A stretch of 64,000 nt of DNA from contig JABFSH010000028.1 of assembly GCA_013140705.1 (NCBI GenBank), positions 62,001-126,000 on the forward strand, written 5' to 3'. The position numbers were made by a program, and so were the translations under genes. Each line of letters opens with the position of its first letter. Position 1 is the first letter of the stretch. The notes beneath the pieces were generated by a model that was not told the origin of the DNA, did no database searches, and was given only the letters and a program-made list of their open reading frames with translations. Shown piece after piece: positions 18,006-28,970 of this stretch. The DNA is from Methylococcaceae bacterium. Its GTDB lineage: Bacteria > Pseudomonadota > Gammaproteobacteria > Methylococcales > Methylomonadaceae.

Positions 18006-18926
18006 TTAACCTAAACTGGTTTCCAATACGCGCCAGACTAATTCGTCAAAATCGATACCTGCCTGTTTGGCTGCCATCGGCACCAGGCTATGATCGGTCA
18101 TGCCCGGTACCGTATTAATTTCAATCAATTGATACTGCCCATCTGCATCGATAAATACATCGACGCGCGCCCAGCCTTTTATGCCGACCACTTCGCCGGC
18201 TTTGACTGCCAGATTACCTAATTCCCGTTCCTGATCTTCGTCCAAACCACAGGGGCAATGATACTGCGTAGTTGTAGCCTGGTATTTGGCTTCGTAATCG
18301 TAAAACGCATTCGGCGTTTCTAGTCGTATAATGGGTAATGGCCTGCCATTTAAAATGGCAACGGTATATTCCCGGCCCGTAACCCAGGTTTCCGCATAAA
18401 CATCGCAGCGATATTGCGCTGCAAGCGTTAAAGCCTGCAATAATTCTTCACGGTTAGCGGCCTTGCTCATGCCAATGCTTGAGCCTTCCTGTGCCGGCTT
18501 TACAATGACCGGAAATCCCAATTTTTCTATACAGGCATCCAGATCATCTTCACTTTTCATTAAGAACCACTTAGGCGTCGCCAAGCCATAACCTTGCCAG
18601 CACAGTTTGGTTCTGAGTTTATCCATGGTTAATGCTGACGCCATTACCCGACTGCCGGTATAGGGAATGCCCAATACCTCCAGCACACCCTGAAGAACAC
18701 CGTCTTCACCACCGCGGCCATGAATAATATTGAATACTCGATCAAATTTTTGTCCTGCCAGCGCATCAATAGGGCTTCCCGTTACATCAATAGCGACAGC
18801 ATCAACGCCCTTTCGTTTTAAGGCATCGTAAACCGCCGCACCGCTTCTGAGTGAAACCGGCCTTTCCGCCGCAGAGCCTCCCATCATCACAGCCACGCGT
18901 CCAAATTCTTCGGGTTTGTTAACCAC
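18006..18926 (-). CDS. ddl: D-alanine--D-alanine ligase
   Basis: The 306-residue ATP-grasp enzyme joins two D-alanines for the peptidoglycan stem peptide. Motifs are VAVMMGGSAAERPVSLRSG near residue 12, HGRGGEDGVLQG near 68, the ATP-grasp lysine region FPVIVKPAQEGSSIGMSKA near 142, and metal-binding LIEINTVPGMTDHSLVPMAA near 265. The start is GTG with a GAGGT ribosome site and overlaps the murB stop by 8 bp. It is of the DdlB type by cluster position and length. Confidence 0.98.
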   Translation of the reverse strand: MVNKPEEFGRVAVMMGGSAAERPVSLRSGAAVYDALKRKGVDAVAIDVTGSPIDALAGQKFDRVFNIIHGRGGEDGVLQGVLEVLGIPYTGSRVMASALTMDKLRTKLCWQGYGLATPKWFLMKSEDDLDACIEKLGFPVIVKPAQEGSSIGMSKAANREELLQALTLAAQYRCDVYAETWVTGREYTVAILNGRPLPIIRLETPNAFYDYEAKYQATTTQYHCPCGLDEDQERELGNLAVKAGEVVGIKGWARVDVFIDADGQYQLIEINTVPGMTDHSLVPMAAKQAGIDFDELVWRVLETSLG

Positions 18927-19806
18927 TTATAACCTCGCAATAGTCTCCAACCATACAGACTTCCGTCTGCAAACTCACACCCTGACTTTTTTTGACCTCG
19001 GCCTGCACATACGCAATTAATGCCTCAATATCCGCGGCCGTCGCCTGATTGATATTGACGATAAAATTGGCATGTTTTTCAGAGACACGAGCGCCACCGA
19101 TGGCATGGCCTTTTAAACCAGTTTGTTCAATCAATCGGGCGGCATAATCGCCTTCAGGATTTTTAAATACCGACCCACAACTCGGCTGATTGGTCGGTTG
19201 TGTTTTTGCCCTTTTTTCCAGCAATTCCTTGATCCTGAGCTGACTGGTCAGCGAATCACCCTGCGGTAAATTTAACTGTGCAGCCAGAAACCACTCATCC
19301 TGAAGCCCTTTTACCGACCGATAAGTAATTTTAAAGTCTTCAGGCCTTCTTTGTTTTACCTGCCCCAGAACATTGACTGTTTCAACCTGTTTGACAATAT
19401 TCCAGGTTTCTCCGGCGAAAGCCCCCGCGTTCATTTTCAGCGCGCCACCCATGGTTCCCGGTATGCCAGCTAAAAATTCTGCGCCAACCAGTCCCTGTTC
19501 AGTGCAAAATCGCGCCACATGCGGGCAGGGCACGCCTGCTTCGACATAGACGGAACCATCGTCCAGCAGCTTCATTTCTTTTAAGCGGCCTTTGGTGTTG
19601 ATGACGGTTCCACGAATTCCGCCGTCTCGCACTAATAAATTACTGCCTAGCCCCATCCAGAACACCGGTTCATTCTTGGGTAGCGATTTTAAAAACTCAC
19701 AGAGATCGGCTTTATCATCCGGAATATAAAGCCGGTCTGCGGGTCCACCTACGCGCCAACTGGTATATTTCGACAGCGGTTCCTGGTGTAATAATCGTCC
19801 CTTCAT
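18919..19806 (-). CDS. murB: UDP-N-acetylenolpyruvoylglucosamine reductase
   Basis: This 295-residue FAD enzyme reduces enolpyruvyl-UDP-GlcNAc to UDP-MurNAc. The FAD domain contains YTSWRVGGPADRLYIPDD near residue 13 and LGSNLLVRDGGIRG near 53. The catalytic Ser lies in PSCGSVFKNP near 212, and VSEKHANFIVN follows. It is the short type IIb-like form common in cluster-encoded MurB. ATG 19806 shares one base with the murC TAA; the longer open frame to 20004 is murC in another frame and unlike MurB. Confidence 0.98.
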   Translation of the reverse strand: MKGRLLHQEPLSKYTSWRVGGPADRLYIPDDKADLCEFLKSLPKNEPVFWMGLGSNLLVRDGGIRGTVINTKGRLKEMKLLDDGSVYVEAGVPCPHVARFCTEQGLVGAEFLAGIPGTMGGALKMNAGAFAGETWNIVKQVETVNVLGQVKQRRPEDFKITYRSVKGLQDEWFLAAQLNLPQGDSLTSQLRIKELLEKRAKTQPTNQPSCGSVFKNPEGDYAARLIEQTGLKGHAIGGARVSEKHANFIVNINQATAADIEALIAYVQAEVKKSQGVSLQTEVCMVGDYCEVISG

Positions 19807-21257
19807 TACAGATTCCGCTCTTTTAGTCCCAAAGCATCCGCCAAGGTATGCGGCAATTGGCTGGCTATATGCCCCACATTTCCGGCGCCCATCGTCAAAA
19901 TTACGTCGTCGGCTTTGACGATACCCGCCAAAACGGGCGCCAGCTCGTCCAGATCTTCTACAAAGACCGGGTCTTGTTGACCGCGTATCCGGATGGCGCG
20001 GCACAAGGCGCGTCCATCTGCACCGGGAATCCGTGGCTCGCCGGCTGAATACACATCCATCAATATCAAGACATCGACAGTAGACAATACATGCACAAAA
20101 TCTTCAAATAAATCCCGGGTTCTGGTAAACCGATGTGGCTGGAAAATAACTACTTTACGCCTCTCCGGCCAGGCCTGGCGCAAGGCTTCCAGCGTAGCCG
20201 CGATTTCACGCGGATGATGGCCATAATCGTCCACCAGCGTCACCACACCATCACCCAGGTTAAGATCGCCATTGATCTGAAACCGTCTACCCACGCCTTT
20301 AAAAGCGCCCAGACTTTTTACGATGGCGGCGTCATCGACACCCAGTCGTGTCGCAACACCGATGGCGGCGAGCGCATTCAGCATGTTGTGCCAACCCGGC
20401 ATATTCAACGTGACCGCCAATTCCGGATAATTGCCCCGGCGAATCACCTTGAAGGCCGTATGCATGCCTTTCTGATTGATATCGACGGCTCTAACATCCG
20501 CTTCTTCATCGACTCCATAAGTGAGTACCGGTTTGGAAATTTGCGGCAATATTTCTCTGACGCCTTGATCATCCAGGCAGACCACCGCCATGCCATAAAA
20601 AGGCAGGTGGTGCAAAAACTCCAAAAACGTATCTTTCAAGCGTTGATAACTGCCTTGATAGGTTGCCATGTGATCCTGATCGATATTGGTCACTATTGCT
20701 ATCATCGGTTGTAAATACAAAAAGGACGCATCACTCTCATCGGCTTCTGCAACCAGATAATTGCCCAGCCCCAGCTTTGCGTTCGTGCCCGCGCTGTTTA
20801 ATCGACCGCCAATCACAAAGGTGGGATCTAGTCCACCTTCCGCCAGAATGCTGGCTGTCAGACTGGTCGTGGTCGTTTTACCGTGTGTGCCGGCTACAGC
20901 GATGCCAAATCTGAAACGCATGAGTTCGGCCAGCATTTCAGCACGCGGAATCACGGGGATTCTATTGAGATATGCTTCATCCACTTCTTCATTCGTGCGA
21001 TCAACCGCACTGGAGACGACAACGACGTCGACCTGTTTTACATTTTCTCTGTGATGTCCGATATGAATGGTGACTCCCAGCCCCGCCAGCCGTTCCGTAA
21101 CGGCACTTTCCTTGATGTCCGAACCGGAAACCAGATAACCAAGATTCGACAGGACTTCCGCAATGCCACTCATGCCGGTGCCGCCGACGCCTACAAAATG
21201 TATGCGCTCGATTGTGCCCAATGCCTGCGGTGGCATTTGTGTGTTTCTTAGGCTCAT
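19806..21257 (-). CDS. murC: UDP-N-acetylmuramate--L-alanine ligase
   Basis: This 483-residue Mur ligase adds L-Ala to UDP-MurNAc. The N-terminal Rossmann motif is [18 protein letters not shown] near residue 20, the P-loop is [18 protein letters not shown] near 118, and the Mur ligase signature is [11 protein letters not shown] near 345. All catalytic segments are intact. The start overlaps the murG stop as ATGA, and the stop overlaps the murB start by one base. Confidence 0.98.
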   Translation of the reverse strand: MSLRNTQMPPQALGTIERIHFVGVGGTGMSGIAEVLSNLGYLVSGSDIKESAVTERLAGLGVTIHIGHHRENVKQVDVVVVSSAVDRTNEEVDEAYLNRIPVIPRAEMLAELMRFRFGIAVAGTHGKTTTTSLTASILAEGGLDPTFVIGGRLNSAGTNAKLGLGNYLVAEADESDASFLYLQPMIAIVTNIDQDHMATYQGSYQRLKDTFLEFLHHLPFYGMAVVCLDDQGVREILPQISKPVLTYGVDEEADVRAVDINQKGMHTAFKVIRRGNYPELAVTLNMPGWHNMLNALAAIGVATRLGVDDAAIVKSLGAFKGVGRRFQINGDLNLGDGVVTLVDDYGHHPREIAATLEALRQAWPERRKVVIFQPHRFTRTRDLFEDFVHVLSTVDVLILMDVYSAGEPRIPGADGRALCRAIRIRGQQDPVFVEDLDELAPVLAGIVKADDVILTMGAGNVGHIASQLPHTLADALGLKERNL

Positions 21258-22309
21258 ACCTTAGCCTCTGCGATACAATAGCCGGCAACCACTTCGGTTG
21301 CATCCAGGCGTGCACTTTGCTTAGCGGCTTGTCTCATGACATCCAATTTTTCCCTGACCTCTTTAATCGCCAAAACCAACGTGGCTTTGTTCAAATCCTT
21401 TTGCATCAACAATCGCCCCGCGCCAGCATCGGTTAAATATTTGGCGTTTGCCGTCTGATGATCGTCAATAGCCCCAGGCAACGGAATAAAAATGCCTGGC
21501 ACACCGACAGCAGCAACCTCACTGATCGTCATCGCACCCGCACGACAAATTATTAAATCCGCCCATTGATAAGCGGCCACCATATCACTGATAAAATCGC
21601 TGACTTCAGCGTCAACGCCCAATGCTGTATACCGCTCTGCAACCTGATCACGCATGGCCAACCCGGTCTGATGTTTTACCTTTATCCTGCCAATCTCTGC
21701 GATGGCGTCAGGAACACTCTCATTCAGTGCTTTAGCTCCCTGGCTTCCACCTACAATCAGTATGTTGAGCGGCTCAATTTCCGCTTTACCCGGCTTGTCC
21801 TGCAACTGTAAGAAGGGCTTTCTTAATGGATTACCGGTGCATTCAGCGCCGGCATTCTTTTCGAAGCTGTCAGGAAAAGCCTCCAGCACGCGATTGGCAA
21901 TACGTGCCAATAAGCGATTGGTGGTTCCCGGTACCCGATTTTGTTCATGAATGACCAAAGGAATACCCAAAATTTTTGCCATCAAGCCACCAGGCCCGGC
22001 AACGAAGCCACCCATACCCAACACGACATCAGGCTTTCTTTTTCGTAGTATCACGGCCGCCTGAAGACAGGCCTTGAGCAACATAAGGATCGCCATCACT
22101 TTCGACAGTAGACCTTTGCCTCTGACACCGGCCACGGATAACCAGTCTATCGCAATCCCGTTTTCCGGAATCACACGACTTTCCAGCCCTTTCTGGGTGC
22201 CCAGCCAACTGACCTGCCAGTCCTTTTCCGCTAATGCTTGCGCAACAGCCAGAGCCGGAAACACATGCCCGCCTGTACCACCCGCCATAATGATGATGCG
22301 CTTAGTCAT
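21254..22309 (-). CDS. murG: Undecaprenyldiphospho-muramoylpentapeptide GlcNAc transferase
   Basis: This 351-residue peripheral membrane glycosyltransferase converts lipid I to lipid II. The N-terminal [35 protein letters not shown] near 127, [14 protein letters not shown] near 190 and [19 protein letters not shown] near 260 are all MurG signatures. The start at 22309 is chosen because the protein normally begins here; it overlaps the ftsW stop by 8 bp. In-frame upstream codons to 22363 fall inside ftsW and are less likely. Confidence 0.97.
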   Translation of the reverse strand: MTKRIIIMAGGTGGHVFPALAVAQALAEKDWQVSWLGTQKGLESRVIPENGIAIDWLSVAGVRGKGLLSKVMAILMLLKACLQAAVILRKRKPDVVLGMGGFVAGPGGLMAKILGIPLVIHEQNRVPGTTNRLLARIANRVLEAFPDSFEKNAGAECTGNPLRKPFLQLQDKPGKAEIEPLNILIVGGSQGAKALNESVPDAIAEIGRIKVKHQTGLAMRDQVAERYTALGVDAEVSDFISDMVAAYQWADLIICRAGAMTISEVAAVGVPGIFIPLPGAIDDHQTANAKYLTDAGAGRLLMQKDLNKATLVLAIKEVREKLDVMRQAAKQSARLDATEVVAGYCIAEAKV

Positions 22310-23528
22310 GCCGTCTTTTCTTCGAATCATTTGCGGTTGTTTGTAGCACTTCGCTGTGTACACGAAATAATAATGCTACTGCACAACACATGATCATCAT
22401 GCTGCCTCCGCCATAACTCATCAGCGGGAGCGTGAGACCTTTAGTCGGCAGAATTCCCATGTTGACACCCATATTGACAAATGACTGAAATCCAAACCAG
22501 ATGCCCAGGCCATAAGCAACAAAAGAAGAAAATGCCTGCCCGGCCTGTTCTGCTGCCAACGCAATTTCAAAAGCACGCCAGGTTAAAAATGCGAATAAAC
22601 CAATGATGGTAAAGACTCCCAATAAGCCTAGTTCTTCGGCAATCACTGAAAACAGAAAATCGGTATGCGCCTCGGGTAGATAAAACATTTTTTGGATGCC
22701 ACTCCCCAGGCCTACACCGAACCATTCACCCCGCCCAAATGAAATCAGCGCCTGAACCAGCTGAAAATCGGTCCCCAAAGGATCATCCCAGGGCCTTATA
22801 AAACTGGTTACCCGGGCCCAGCGATAGGGTGAAAAATAAATCAGCAACATGGCGAGCACGGCTACTGACAGCAATAAAACAACAAATTGCGATATGCGAG
22901 CGCCCGCCAAAAACATTATTCCCATGGCGATAATCAATATAACCACGGCCGATCCAAAATCAGGTTCCAGCAACAACAATATACAGGCCAGTGAAAACAG
23001 TAATAACGGCCTTACCAATCCGAAAGCGGAGTCCCGCACCGATTGTTGATGACGCGTCACATAACCAGCCATGTATATAACCGCAAAAAACTTGACTACT
23101 TCCGATACCTGAATTCTTAATCCCGCTATCGACATCCAGCGCACACTTCCGTTTACCTTGATACCCAAACCCGGAATGAGCACCATGACCAGTAACAGTA
23201 GTCCGAACAAAAACAGCCAAGGCCCGGCATTTTCCCAATATTGCATCGGTACGGCTACAACACAGCCCCCCAAAAACAGGCCCAAACCAATATGCATCAG
23301 TTGCCGAATCGGGTAATAGAGCTCGCTACCCGACATTTTCACGCCCAGGTGCAATGAGGAGGAGACCACCATGATGTAACCGATAACCAGCAAACAGATA
23401 CATGCCGCCATTAACAGTGCATCCATATTAAATTGGCCCACGCGAAATATTTTTATCGAGCCCACTCCGGTTTCCCGTCCTGACCGTGCTCGGTCTTTTG
23501 TAACAACAAGGGGGCTCATTGTGCTCAT
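22302..23528 (-). CDS. ftsW: SEDS-family septal peptidoglycan polymerase FtsW
   Basis: The 408-residue protein has about ten membrane helices and polymerises lipid II together with FtsI. Family stretches seen are NGSVRWMSIAGLRIQVSEVV near residue 125, LLEPDFGSAVVIL near 185, PEAHTDFLFSVIAEELG near 285, and GLTLPLMSYGGGSMM near 365. The cytosolic N-terminus is about 35 residues. The start overlaps the murD stop as ATGA; an ATG three codons later (23519) is an alternative. Confidence 0.97.
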   Translation of the reverse strand: MSTMSPLVVTKDRARSGRETGVGSIKIFRVGQFNMDALLMAACICLLVIGYIMVVSSSLHLGVKMSGSELYYPIRQLMHIGLGLFLGGCVVAVPMQYWENAGPWLFLFGLLLLVMVLIPGLGIKVNGSVRWMSIAGLRIQVSEVVKFFAVIYMAGYVTRHQQSVRDSAFGLVRPLLLFSLACILLLLEPDFGSAVVILIIAMGIMFLAGARISQFVVLLLSVAVLAMLLIYFSPYRWARVTSFIRPWDDPLGTDFQLVQALISFGRGEWFGVGLGSGIQKMFYLPEAHTDFLFSVIAEELGLLGVFTIIGLFAFLTWRAFEIALAAEQAGQAFSSFVAYGLGIWFGFQSFVNMGVNMGILPTKGLTLPLMSYGGGSMMIMCCAVALLFRVHSEVLQTTANDSKKRRHD

Positions 23529-24952
23529 ATGGCCAACTCCAGCACGGCTTGTTTAAATTGTTCGCCACGGTCCTTGTAATTTTTATATTGATCAAGGCTC
23601 GCGCAAGCGGGCGACAACAATACGCATTCACCGGCTCTCGCCAAGCCGGCTGCAATTTTGACAGCTTCAGTCATCGTGTTGGCGGCGTAGGTCGGCACAC
23701 AGCCATTCAGGGCAGCGTCAATTAAATTTGCATCCTTGCCGATCAATACCACACCTTTGGTTTTTTCTTTGATTACGGATGTCAATTCGTTCATATCCGC
23801 TCCTTTGGCATCTCCACCGGCTATCAGAATGACTTTATTTTGATAGCCTTGAAGCGCGGCAATACAGGCGCCTATGTTGGTGGCCTTGGAATCATTGATC
23901 CATGTGACGCCACCAATTTCGGCCACCCGCTGCATACGATGATCCAGACCCCTAAATTTTCTTAGGGCATTACACATGGCTTGTGTATCCAGGCCCACTG
24001 CAAAACCCAATGCCAGTGCAGCGAGGGCATTAGCTGCGTTATGCCGGCCTTCGAGAGGTAATTCCGCCAGAGGCATCAAACTTTGCGCATCATGCATCAA
24101 AAACACTCCCCTGCTGGTCTGCAAAATATAAAAATCAGCTTTCTGGTGAACAGAGAAAGTTAACGTTTTTCTGCCTTCTCTTCTCATGGCGCTGACCACT
24201 GAATCATCCGCATTGATGATCATGAAACCATCACCATCATAAACATGTTCTTTCACCTTCGCATAAGTTGCCATATCAGGATGCCGGTCCAGATGATCCG
24301 CGCTGACATTCAACACGGTGGCAGCTACTGCGTTTAAAGCCGAGGTTCTTTCCAGTTGAAAACTGGAAAGTTCCAGCACATACAATTCAGCAGCGTTGTC
24401 TTCGCTGACATCGGAACCGAGCAAGTCGAGTGCCGGGATACCGATATTTCCGCCAACACCCACCCGTTTGCCTGAAGCCTTGAGCATTTCCCCAACCATT
24501 GTCGTGACCGTACTTTTGCCATTTGATCCAGAGATACCAATAATCGGAGCGTTAACCGAGCAGGCAAACAAATCAATATCACTCAACACCTTAGCACCAT
24601 GAGCAACAGCCTGGCGGATGGCATTTTCGTTAAGAGCGACACCGGGACTCACGATCAAATGCGTCGCAACCCTAAAAGCATCTTCATTAAAACCACCGGT
24701 GAAAACGGGAATATCCACCATTTCCTGATAAAACGCCTCACTGACAGGTGGCTTATTACGACTATCACAGATCGCAAATTTAAAGCCCATGCGTTGTAAG
24801 TAGTACGCTACCGACACGCCGGTATCACCGAGGCCCACAACAACTACCTTTGAATGTTGTTCATCCAGGTCAAAGTGTTTTTTCAACAATGCTTTAATTG
24901 CTGTACTGTCCATTTTCATCATTTCGTTAGTGTCAAGCGGAGCCGGGCACAT
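23525..24952 (-). CDS. murD: UDP-N-acetylmuramoyl-L-alanine--D-glutamate ligase
   Basis: The 475-residue Mur ligase adds D-Glu. It carries KVVVVGLGDTGVSVAYYL near residue 35, the P-loop GISGSNGKSTVTTMVGEML near 135, and WINDSKATNIGACIAAL near 345. The start is uncertain. The codon at 24952 has a GAAGG about 10 bp upstream, while ATGs at 24922 or 24919 (MKMDSTAIK) would give a length closer to the family norm but lack a ribosome site. It follows mraY after a gap of 38 bp or more, one of the few unlinked junctions in the cluster. Confidence 0.96.
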   Translation of the reverse strand: MCPAPLDTNEMMKMDSTAIKALLKKHFDLDEQHSKVVVVGLGDTGVSVAYYLQRMGFKFAICDSRNKPPVSEAFYQEMVDIPVFTGGFNEDAFRVATHLIVSPGVALNENAIRQAVAHGAKVLSDIDLFACSVNAPIIGISGSNGKSTVTTMVGEMLKASGKRVGVGGNIGIPALDLLGSDVSEDNAAELYVLELSSFQLERTSALNAVAATVLNVSADHLDRHPDMATYAKVKEHVYDGDGFMIINADDSVVSAMRREGRKTLTFSVHQKADFYILQTSRGVFLMHDAQSLMPLAELPLEGRHNAANALAALALGFAVGLDTQAMCNALRKFRGLDHRMQRVAEIGGVTWINDSKATNIGACIAALQGYQNKVILIAGGDAKGADMNELTSVIKEKTKGVVLIGKDANLIDAALNGCVPTYAANTMTEAVKIAAGLARAGECVLLSPACASLDQYKNYKDRGEQFKQAVLELAI

Positions 24953-24990
24953 TTTCTTAAACCCTTCACCTTTTGCCTTGCGCCTTTAAC

Positions 24991-26073
24991 CTATCTCAAT
25001 TTCAGTGTCGCCAAACCAACCAACACCAGAATGACGGTAATAATCCAAAATCTCACAATAACTCGAGGTTCAGGCCAGCCTTTCAATTCGAAATGATGGT
25101 GTATAGGCGCCATACGAAATACACGCTTTCCTGTCATCTTGAATGAAGCAACCTGAATGATCACCGATACCGTTTCCATGACAAAAACACCGCCCATGAT
25201 CATCAATACGATTTCCTGTCTAACCAGAACGGCCAGTACACCTAATGCCCCCCCTAAAGCCAGCGCCCCGACATCGCCCATAAACACCATGGCCGGGTAG
25301 GTGTTGAACCATAAAAAACCCAAGCCGGCCCCCACCAGGGCTGCGCAGAATACGATGAGTTCACCGGAGTTCGGCAAATAGGGAATTGCCAAATATTCTG
25401 AAAACGCAACATGGCCTGACAAATATGCAAAAATGCCTAATCCCGACGCAACCATCACGGTGGGCATTATGGCCAGGCCATCCAGGCCGTCTGTCAAATT
25501 CACGGCATTACTGGTCCCAACGATGACGAAATAGGTGAGAACCACGTATAGCCAGCCCATATCAAGCATGACGCCCTTAAAAAACGGCATAATAAATTGG
25601 GTTTCTGCCGGTACTACAGCAGTCTTGTAAAGGAAGAGCGCAGCAGCTAATCCGATAACCGATTGCCAGAAATATTTGGCTTTCGCCGACAAGCCATCGC
25701 TATTGTTTTTTATGACTTTTCTGTAATCATCTATGAAACCTATGACACCATAACCCATGGTTACCAGCAAAATAACCCAGATATATCGATTACCCAAATC
25801 AGCCCAAAGTAGAGTACTAAAGGCAATGGCTACCAAAATCAAGGTACCTCCCATTGTCGGCGTGCCTTTTTTTTCGTAATGGGATTGCGGGCCTAACTCA
25901 CGGATACTTTGACCGATTTTTTTGCGGCTTAATTTTCTGATCATGGCCGGTCCCACCATTAATGAAATGATCAGTGACGTTAACACCCCCAGGATGGCGC
26001 GAAATGTCAGGTAATGAAAAACCCTGAAACTGGCGTCAAAGGACATTAAATAGTCGGCAAAGTAAAGTAACAT
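24991..26073 (-). CDS. mraY: Phospho-N-acetylmuramoyl-pentapeptide transferase
   Basis: The 360-residue polytopic membrane enzyme makes lipid I by moving phospho-MurNAc-pentapeptide to undecaprenyl phosphate. Ten helices are expected. The catalytic Asp motifs are [20 protein letters not shown] near 115, [16 protein letters not shown] near 190, and [15 protein letters not shown] near 265. The [15 protein letters not shown] histidine motif near 323 is complete. It starts 3 bp after murF ends. Confidence 0.99.
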   Translation of the reverse strand: MLLYFADYLMSFDASFRVFHYLTFRAILGVLTSLIISLMVGPAMIRKLSRKKIGQSIRELGPQSHYEKKGTPTMGGTLILVAIAFSTLLWADLGNRYIWVILLVTMGYGVIGFIDDYRKVIKNNSDGLSAKAKYFWQSVIGLAAALFLYKTAVVPAETQFIMPFFKGVMLDMGWLYVVLTYFVIVGTSNAVNLTDGLDGLAIMPTVMVASGLGIFAYLSGHVAFSEYLAIPYLPNSGELIVFCAALVGAGLGFLWFNTYPAMVFMGDVGALALGGALGVLAVLVRQEIVLMIMGGVFVMETVSVIIQVASFKMTGKRVFRMAPIHHHFELKGWPEPRVIVRFWIITVILVLVGLATLKLR

Positions 26074-26076
26074 TGT

Positions 26077-27486
26077 TTAATTCCTGAAATTTTCAACCAG
26101 AACTGCCGCGACATTTTCCATGCGTTGCACTCTTGAACCTTTAATCAAAATCGTTTCGTTTCCTCTGAGTTCTTGCTTTAAACTTTCAATCAAGTCGTCC
26201 TGGTTATCAAAAAAGGTGGCTCCTTCGCCAAAAGCTTCAACTGTATTTCTGGCATCGGAGCCTGTAGCCAACAGACGCACAACTCCTTTCGATTTAATTA
26301 GCTCACCCATTTCTTGATGCATAAGCGGACTTTCCGGCCCTAATTCGCCGAAAGCACCCAACACCAACCAAGGCTCGCCTGCACAGGTTTTCAACACTTC
26401 AAGTCCGGCTTTCAACGAGGCAGAATTGGCATTGTAGGTATCGTCGATAATGATATTGCCTAAGCGACCAACCAGCGGCTGCAAGCGTCCCGTGACTGGC
26501 TTGACGGTTGCCAGTCCCTGCCTGATTTGTTCCAGGTCCAACTCTAAAGCAAGACCAACGGCAATCACGGCAAGGGCATTTACCACATTATGTTGACCGG
26601 CTAATTTTAATGTTACCGGCACAGTGCCTTGTGCCGTTGACACGTTAAAATGCGTTAAAAACTCAGCCTTCGTCGAACGCTCATTCTGTTGACATTGAAT
26701 TTCCGTTTGAATGCCACTGGCTGTGACATCCGCTGCGCTATTTAATCCAAAGGACACGGTTTTTCTTGTCCCAGCCACGGATTTCCAATAGTCATAATAT
26801 CTATCATCGCGATTGATTACGGCAATTCCGTTGTTTTTAAGTGTCTGAATAATTTCGCCCTTGGCCCTGGCAACGCCATCCAGGCTTCCGAATCCTTCTA
26901 TATGCGCGGCGCCAGCATTGGTGATGACGACAACGTCGGATTGCGCGTAGCGACTGGTGTATTCAATTTCACCGGGATGATTGGCACCCATCTCAATGAC
27001 GGCATAGCGATGACTTTCGTGCAATTTGAGCAGTGTTAACGGTACACCGATATCGTTATTCAGGTTGCCCTGGGTAAAAAGCACGTTGCCATTGGCTCTT
27101 AATAGGGCGGCAAGCATTTCTTTAACCGTTGTCTTACCGTTGCTGCCCGTAACACCAACAACAGCAAACTTTCCGTTTCCCGTATCCAGCTCAGACCTTT
27201 TACGCCGCCAGGCGCCGGCCAACTCGGCTAATGCCAAATGCGTATCCTCTACTGCAATATGCGGCAGGTTTGCTGCAACGCCTGTATTGATTAGCGCTGC
27301 TGCAGCTCCGGATTTTTCGGCTTGATCAACATAATCATTACCATCAAAATTTTTACCTTTAATCGCAACATAAAATTGGCCTGCCTCCAGCGTTCTGGTA
27401 TCGATGCTTACCGAACTGATGGCCACATCGGAGCCCACCCATTTGCCGCGCACAATCTCGGCGATTTCACTCAGTAACATGTTCAC
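26077..27486 (-). CDS. murF: UDP-N-acetylmuramoyl-tripeptide--D-alanyl-D-alanine ligase
   Basis: The 469-residue Mur ligase adds D-Ala-D-Ala. It has the P-loop GVTGSNGKTTVKEMLAALL near residue 110, VIEMGANHPGEIEYTSRYAQ near 167, and IIDDTYNANSASLKAGLEVL near 355. The GTG at 27486 overlaps the murE stop as GTGA. An in-frame ATG two codons later (27480) is an equally good start. Length is normal. Confidence 0.97.
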   Translation of the reverse strand: MNMLLSEIAEIVRGKWVGSDVAISSVSIDTRTLEAGQFYVAIKGKNFDGNDYVDQAEKSGAAAALINTGVAANLPHIAVEDTHLALAELAGAWRRKRSELDTGNGKFAVVGVTGSNGKTTVKEMLAALLRANGNVLFTQGNLNNDIGVPLTLLKLHESHRYAVIEMGANHPGEIEYTSRYAQSDVVVITNAGAAHIEGFGSLDGVARAKGEIIQTLKNNGIAVINRDDRYYDYWKSVAGTRKTVSFGLNSAADVTASGIQTEIQCQQNERSTKAEFLTHFNVSTAQGTVPVTLKLAGQHNVVNALAVIAVGLALELDLEQIRQGLATVKPVTGRLQPLVGRLGNIIIDDTYNANSASLKAGLEVLKTCAGEPWLVLGAFGELGPESPLMHQEMGELIKSKGVVRLLATGSDARNTVEAFGEGATFFDNQDDLIESLKQELRGNETILIKGSRVQRMENVAAVLVENFRN

Positions 27487-28970
27487 TGATGAGCAGCCCT
27501 CATTCGTAATGCCTCAATTACAACCTGTTTATCACTGAATGGATATTGCACACCCTTAATCTCTTGATAATCTTCATGGCCTTTACCAGCGATCACCACA
27601 CAATCTTTTTCAGTTGCCTTGGTGACAGCCGTTTTTATGGCCTGTTCCCTATTTTGGATTACTTCAACCTTGCTCGAATGACATCCGGCCAGAATGTCTT
27701 TCACGATGTCGAAATTCTCTTCATGACGTGGATTATCGTCTGTCACTATGACATGATCAGCCCAAATCTCTGCACAGGCACCCATTTGCGGACGCTTACC
27801 GGAATCCCGGTTGCCACCACAACCAAACACCACCCACAAGTCTTGCTGACAATGCTTTTTCATGCTCGCCAACACTTTCTCCAAGGCATCCGGTGTATGC
27901 GCATAATCGATAAATATCAGCGGATCGGCAGTCGCTCCATAGCGTTCCATACGGCCAGCAACGGGCTTTATCGCTTTTAACCGCTGCACGGCATCCGTCA
28001 TTGAAATCCCCATGGCCAACATCACCGTCAATACCGCCAGTACATTCTCAGTGTTAAAATCGCCGTACAAGGCTACTTTTACTTTTTCAACGTTGTCTTT
28101 CCAGCGCACATCGAATTCAATACCATCCATGCTGTAAACTATGTTCTCCGCTTGCACTGCGTCACCCGTATAACCGCTATTACCCCTTACGCTAAATCCC
28201 CAACAGACAACCGATGCAGGAACCGCATCCAGCATCTGAGTGCTATACGCATCATCCAGGTTGATAACGGCAAATGCCAAACCCGGCCTGCGCAATAATT
28301 CCAATTTGGCCTGAAAATAGGCATCCATCGTGCCGTGATAGTCCAGATGATCCCTACTGATATTGGTGTATACCGCACCCTTGAAATAAACGCCGTTAAC
28401 CCGCCCCTGTTCCAGTCCATGCGAGGACACTTCCATCGCTACCGTGCGTTTGTAGTTCGCCAGCAATTCAGCCAGTATCTGCTGATTGGCCAGTGCATCT
28501 GGCGTTGTATTCAAGGTTTTGGCGGTATGACCCCATTCTCCCCAGCCCAGTGTGCCGATAATTCCGCAGTGTTCCAGCACTTGTCCTAAAAACTGGCTGC
28601 AGGAGGTCTTACCATTGGTTCCTGTAATACCAATTACATCCATGGCCCGGGACGGGTGCCGATAAAAACGGGCGGCAATTTCTCCCAATTTAGTTGCCAA
28701 ATTTTCAATTGCTATGAAGGGTATCTGGTTAAATTTCTCACTGGCGACTTGCCACTCCTCGGCACCGACGGGCTCAAAAACGACGGCGCAAGCACCTTTT
28801 TCCACAGCCTGTTCAACATGTGCCAGTCCGTGTTGTCTTGATCCGGCGAGCGCAATAAACACATTGCCATTTTTTATTATCCGACTATCCAGCGCCAAAC
28901 CGGTAATCGGCAAATCTTCTGCAATGTCGGCGCAATCCTTAAGTAGTTCTTTCAATTTCATGGCGATCAT
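27483..28970 (-). CDS. murE: UDP-MurNAc-tripeptide synthetase (meso-diaminopimelate-adding)
   Basis: This 495-residue Mur ligase adds the third stem-peptide residue. The P-loop is VIGITGTNGKTSCSQFL near residue 112, and TNISRDHLDYHGTMDAYFQA lies near 200. The DDNPRHEENF motif near 415 is the determinant for meso-diaminopimelate rather than lysine, as expected for a Gram-negative. The start overlaps ftsI by ATGA and the stop overlaps murF. Confidence 0.98.
   Translation of the reverse strand: MIAMKLKELLKDCADIAEDLPITGLALDSRIIKNGNVFIALAGSRQHGLAHVEQAVEKGACAVVFEPVGAEEWQVASEKFNQIPFIAIENLATKLGEIAARFYRHPSRAMDVIGITGTNGKTSCSQFLGQVLEHCGIIGTLGWGEWGHTAKTLNTTPDALANQQILAELLANYKRTVAMEVSSHGLEQGRVNGVYFKGAVYTNISRDHLDYHGTMDAYFQAKLELLRRPGLAFAVINLDDAYSTQMLDAVPASVVCWGFSVRGNSGYTGDAVQAENIVYSMDGIEFDVRWKDNVEKVKVALYGDFNTENVLAVLTVMLAMGISMTDAVQRLKAIKPVAGRMERYGATADPLIFIDYAHTPDALEKVLASMKKHCQQDLWVVFGCGGNRDSGKRPQMGACAEIWADHVIVTDDNPRHEENFDIVKDILAGCHSSKVEVIQNREQAIKTAVTKATEKDCVVIAGKGHEDYQEIKGVQYPFSDKQVVIEALRMRAAHQ

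Noticed and set aside
19807-20004. Longer N-terminus for MurB
   Set aside because: It is the murC coding region in another frame; the sequence is low-quality Arg/Gly-rich and unlike MurB.
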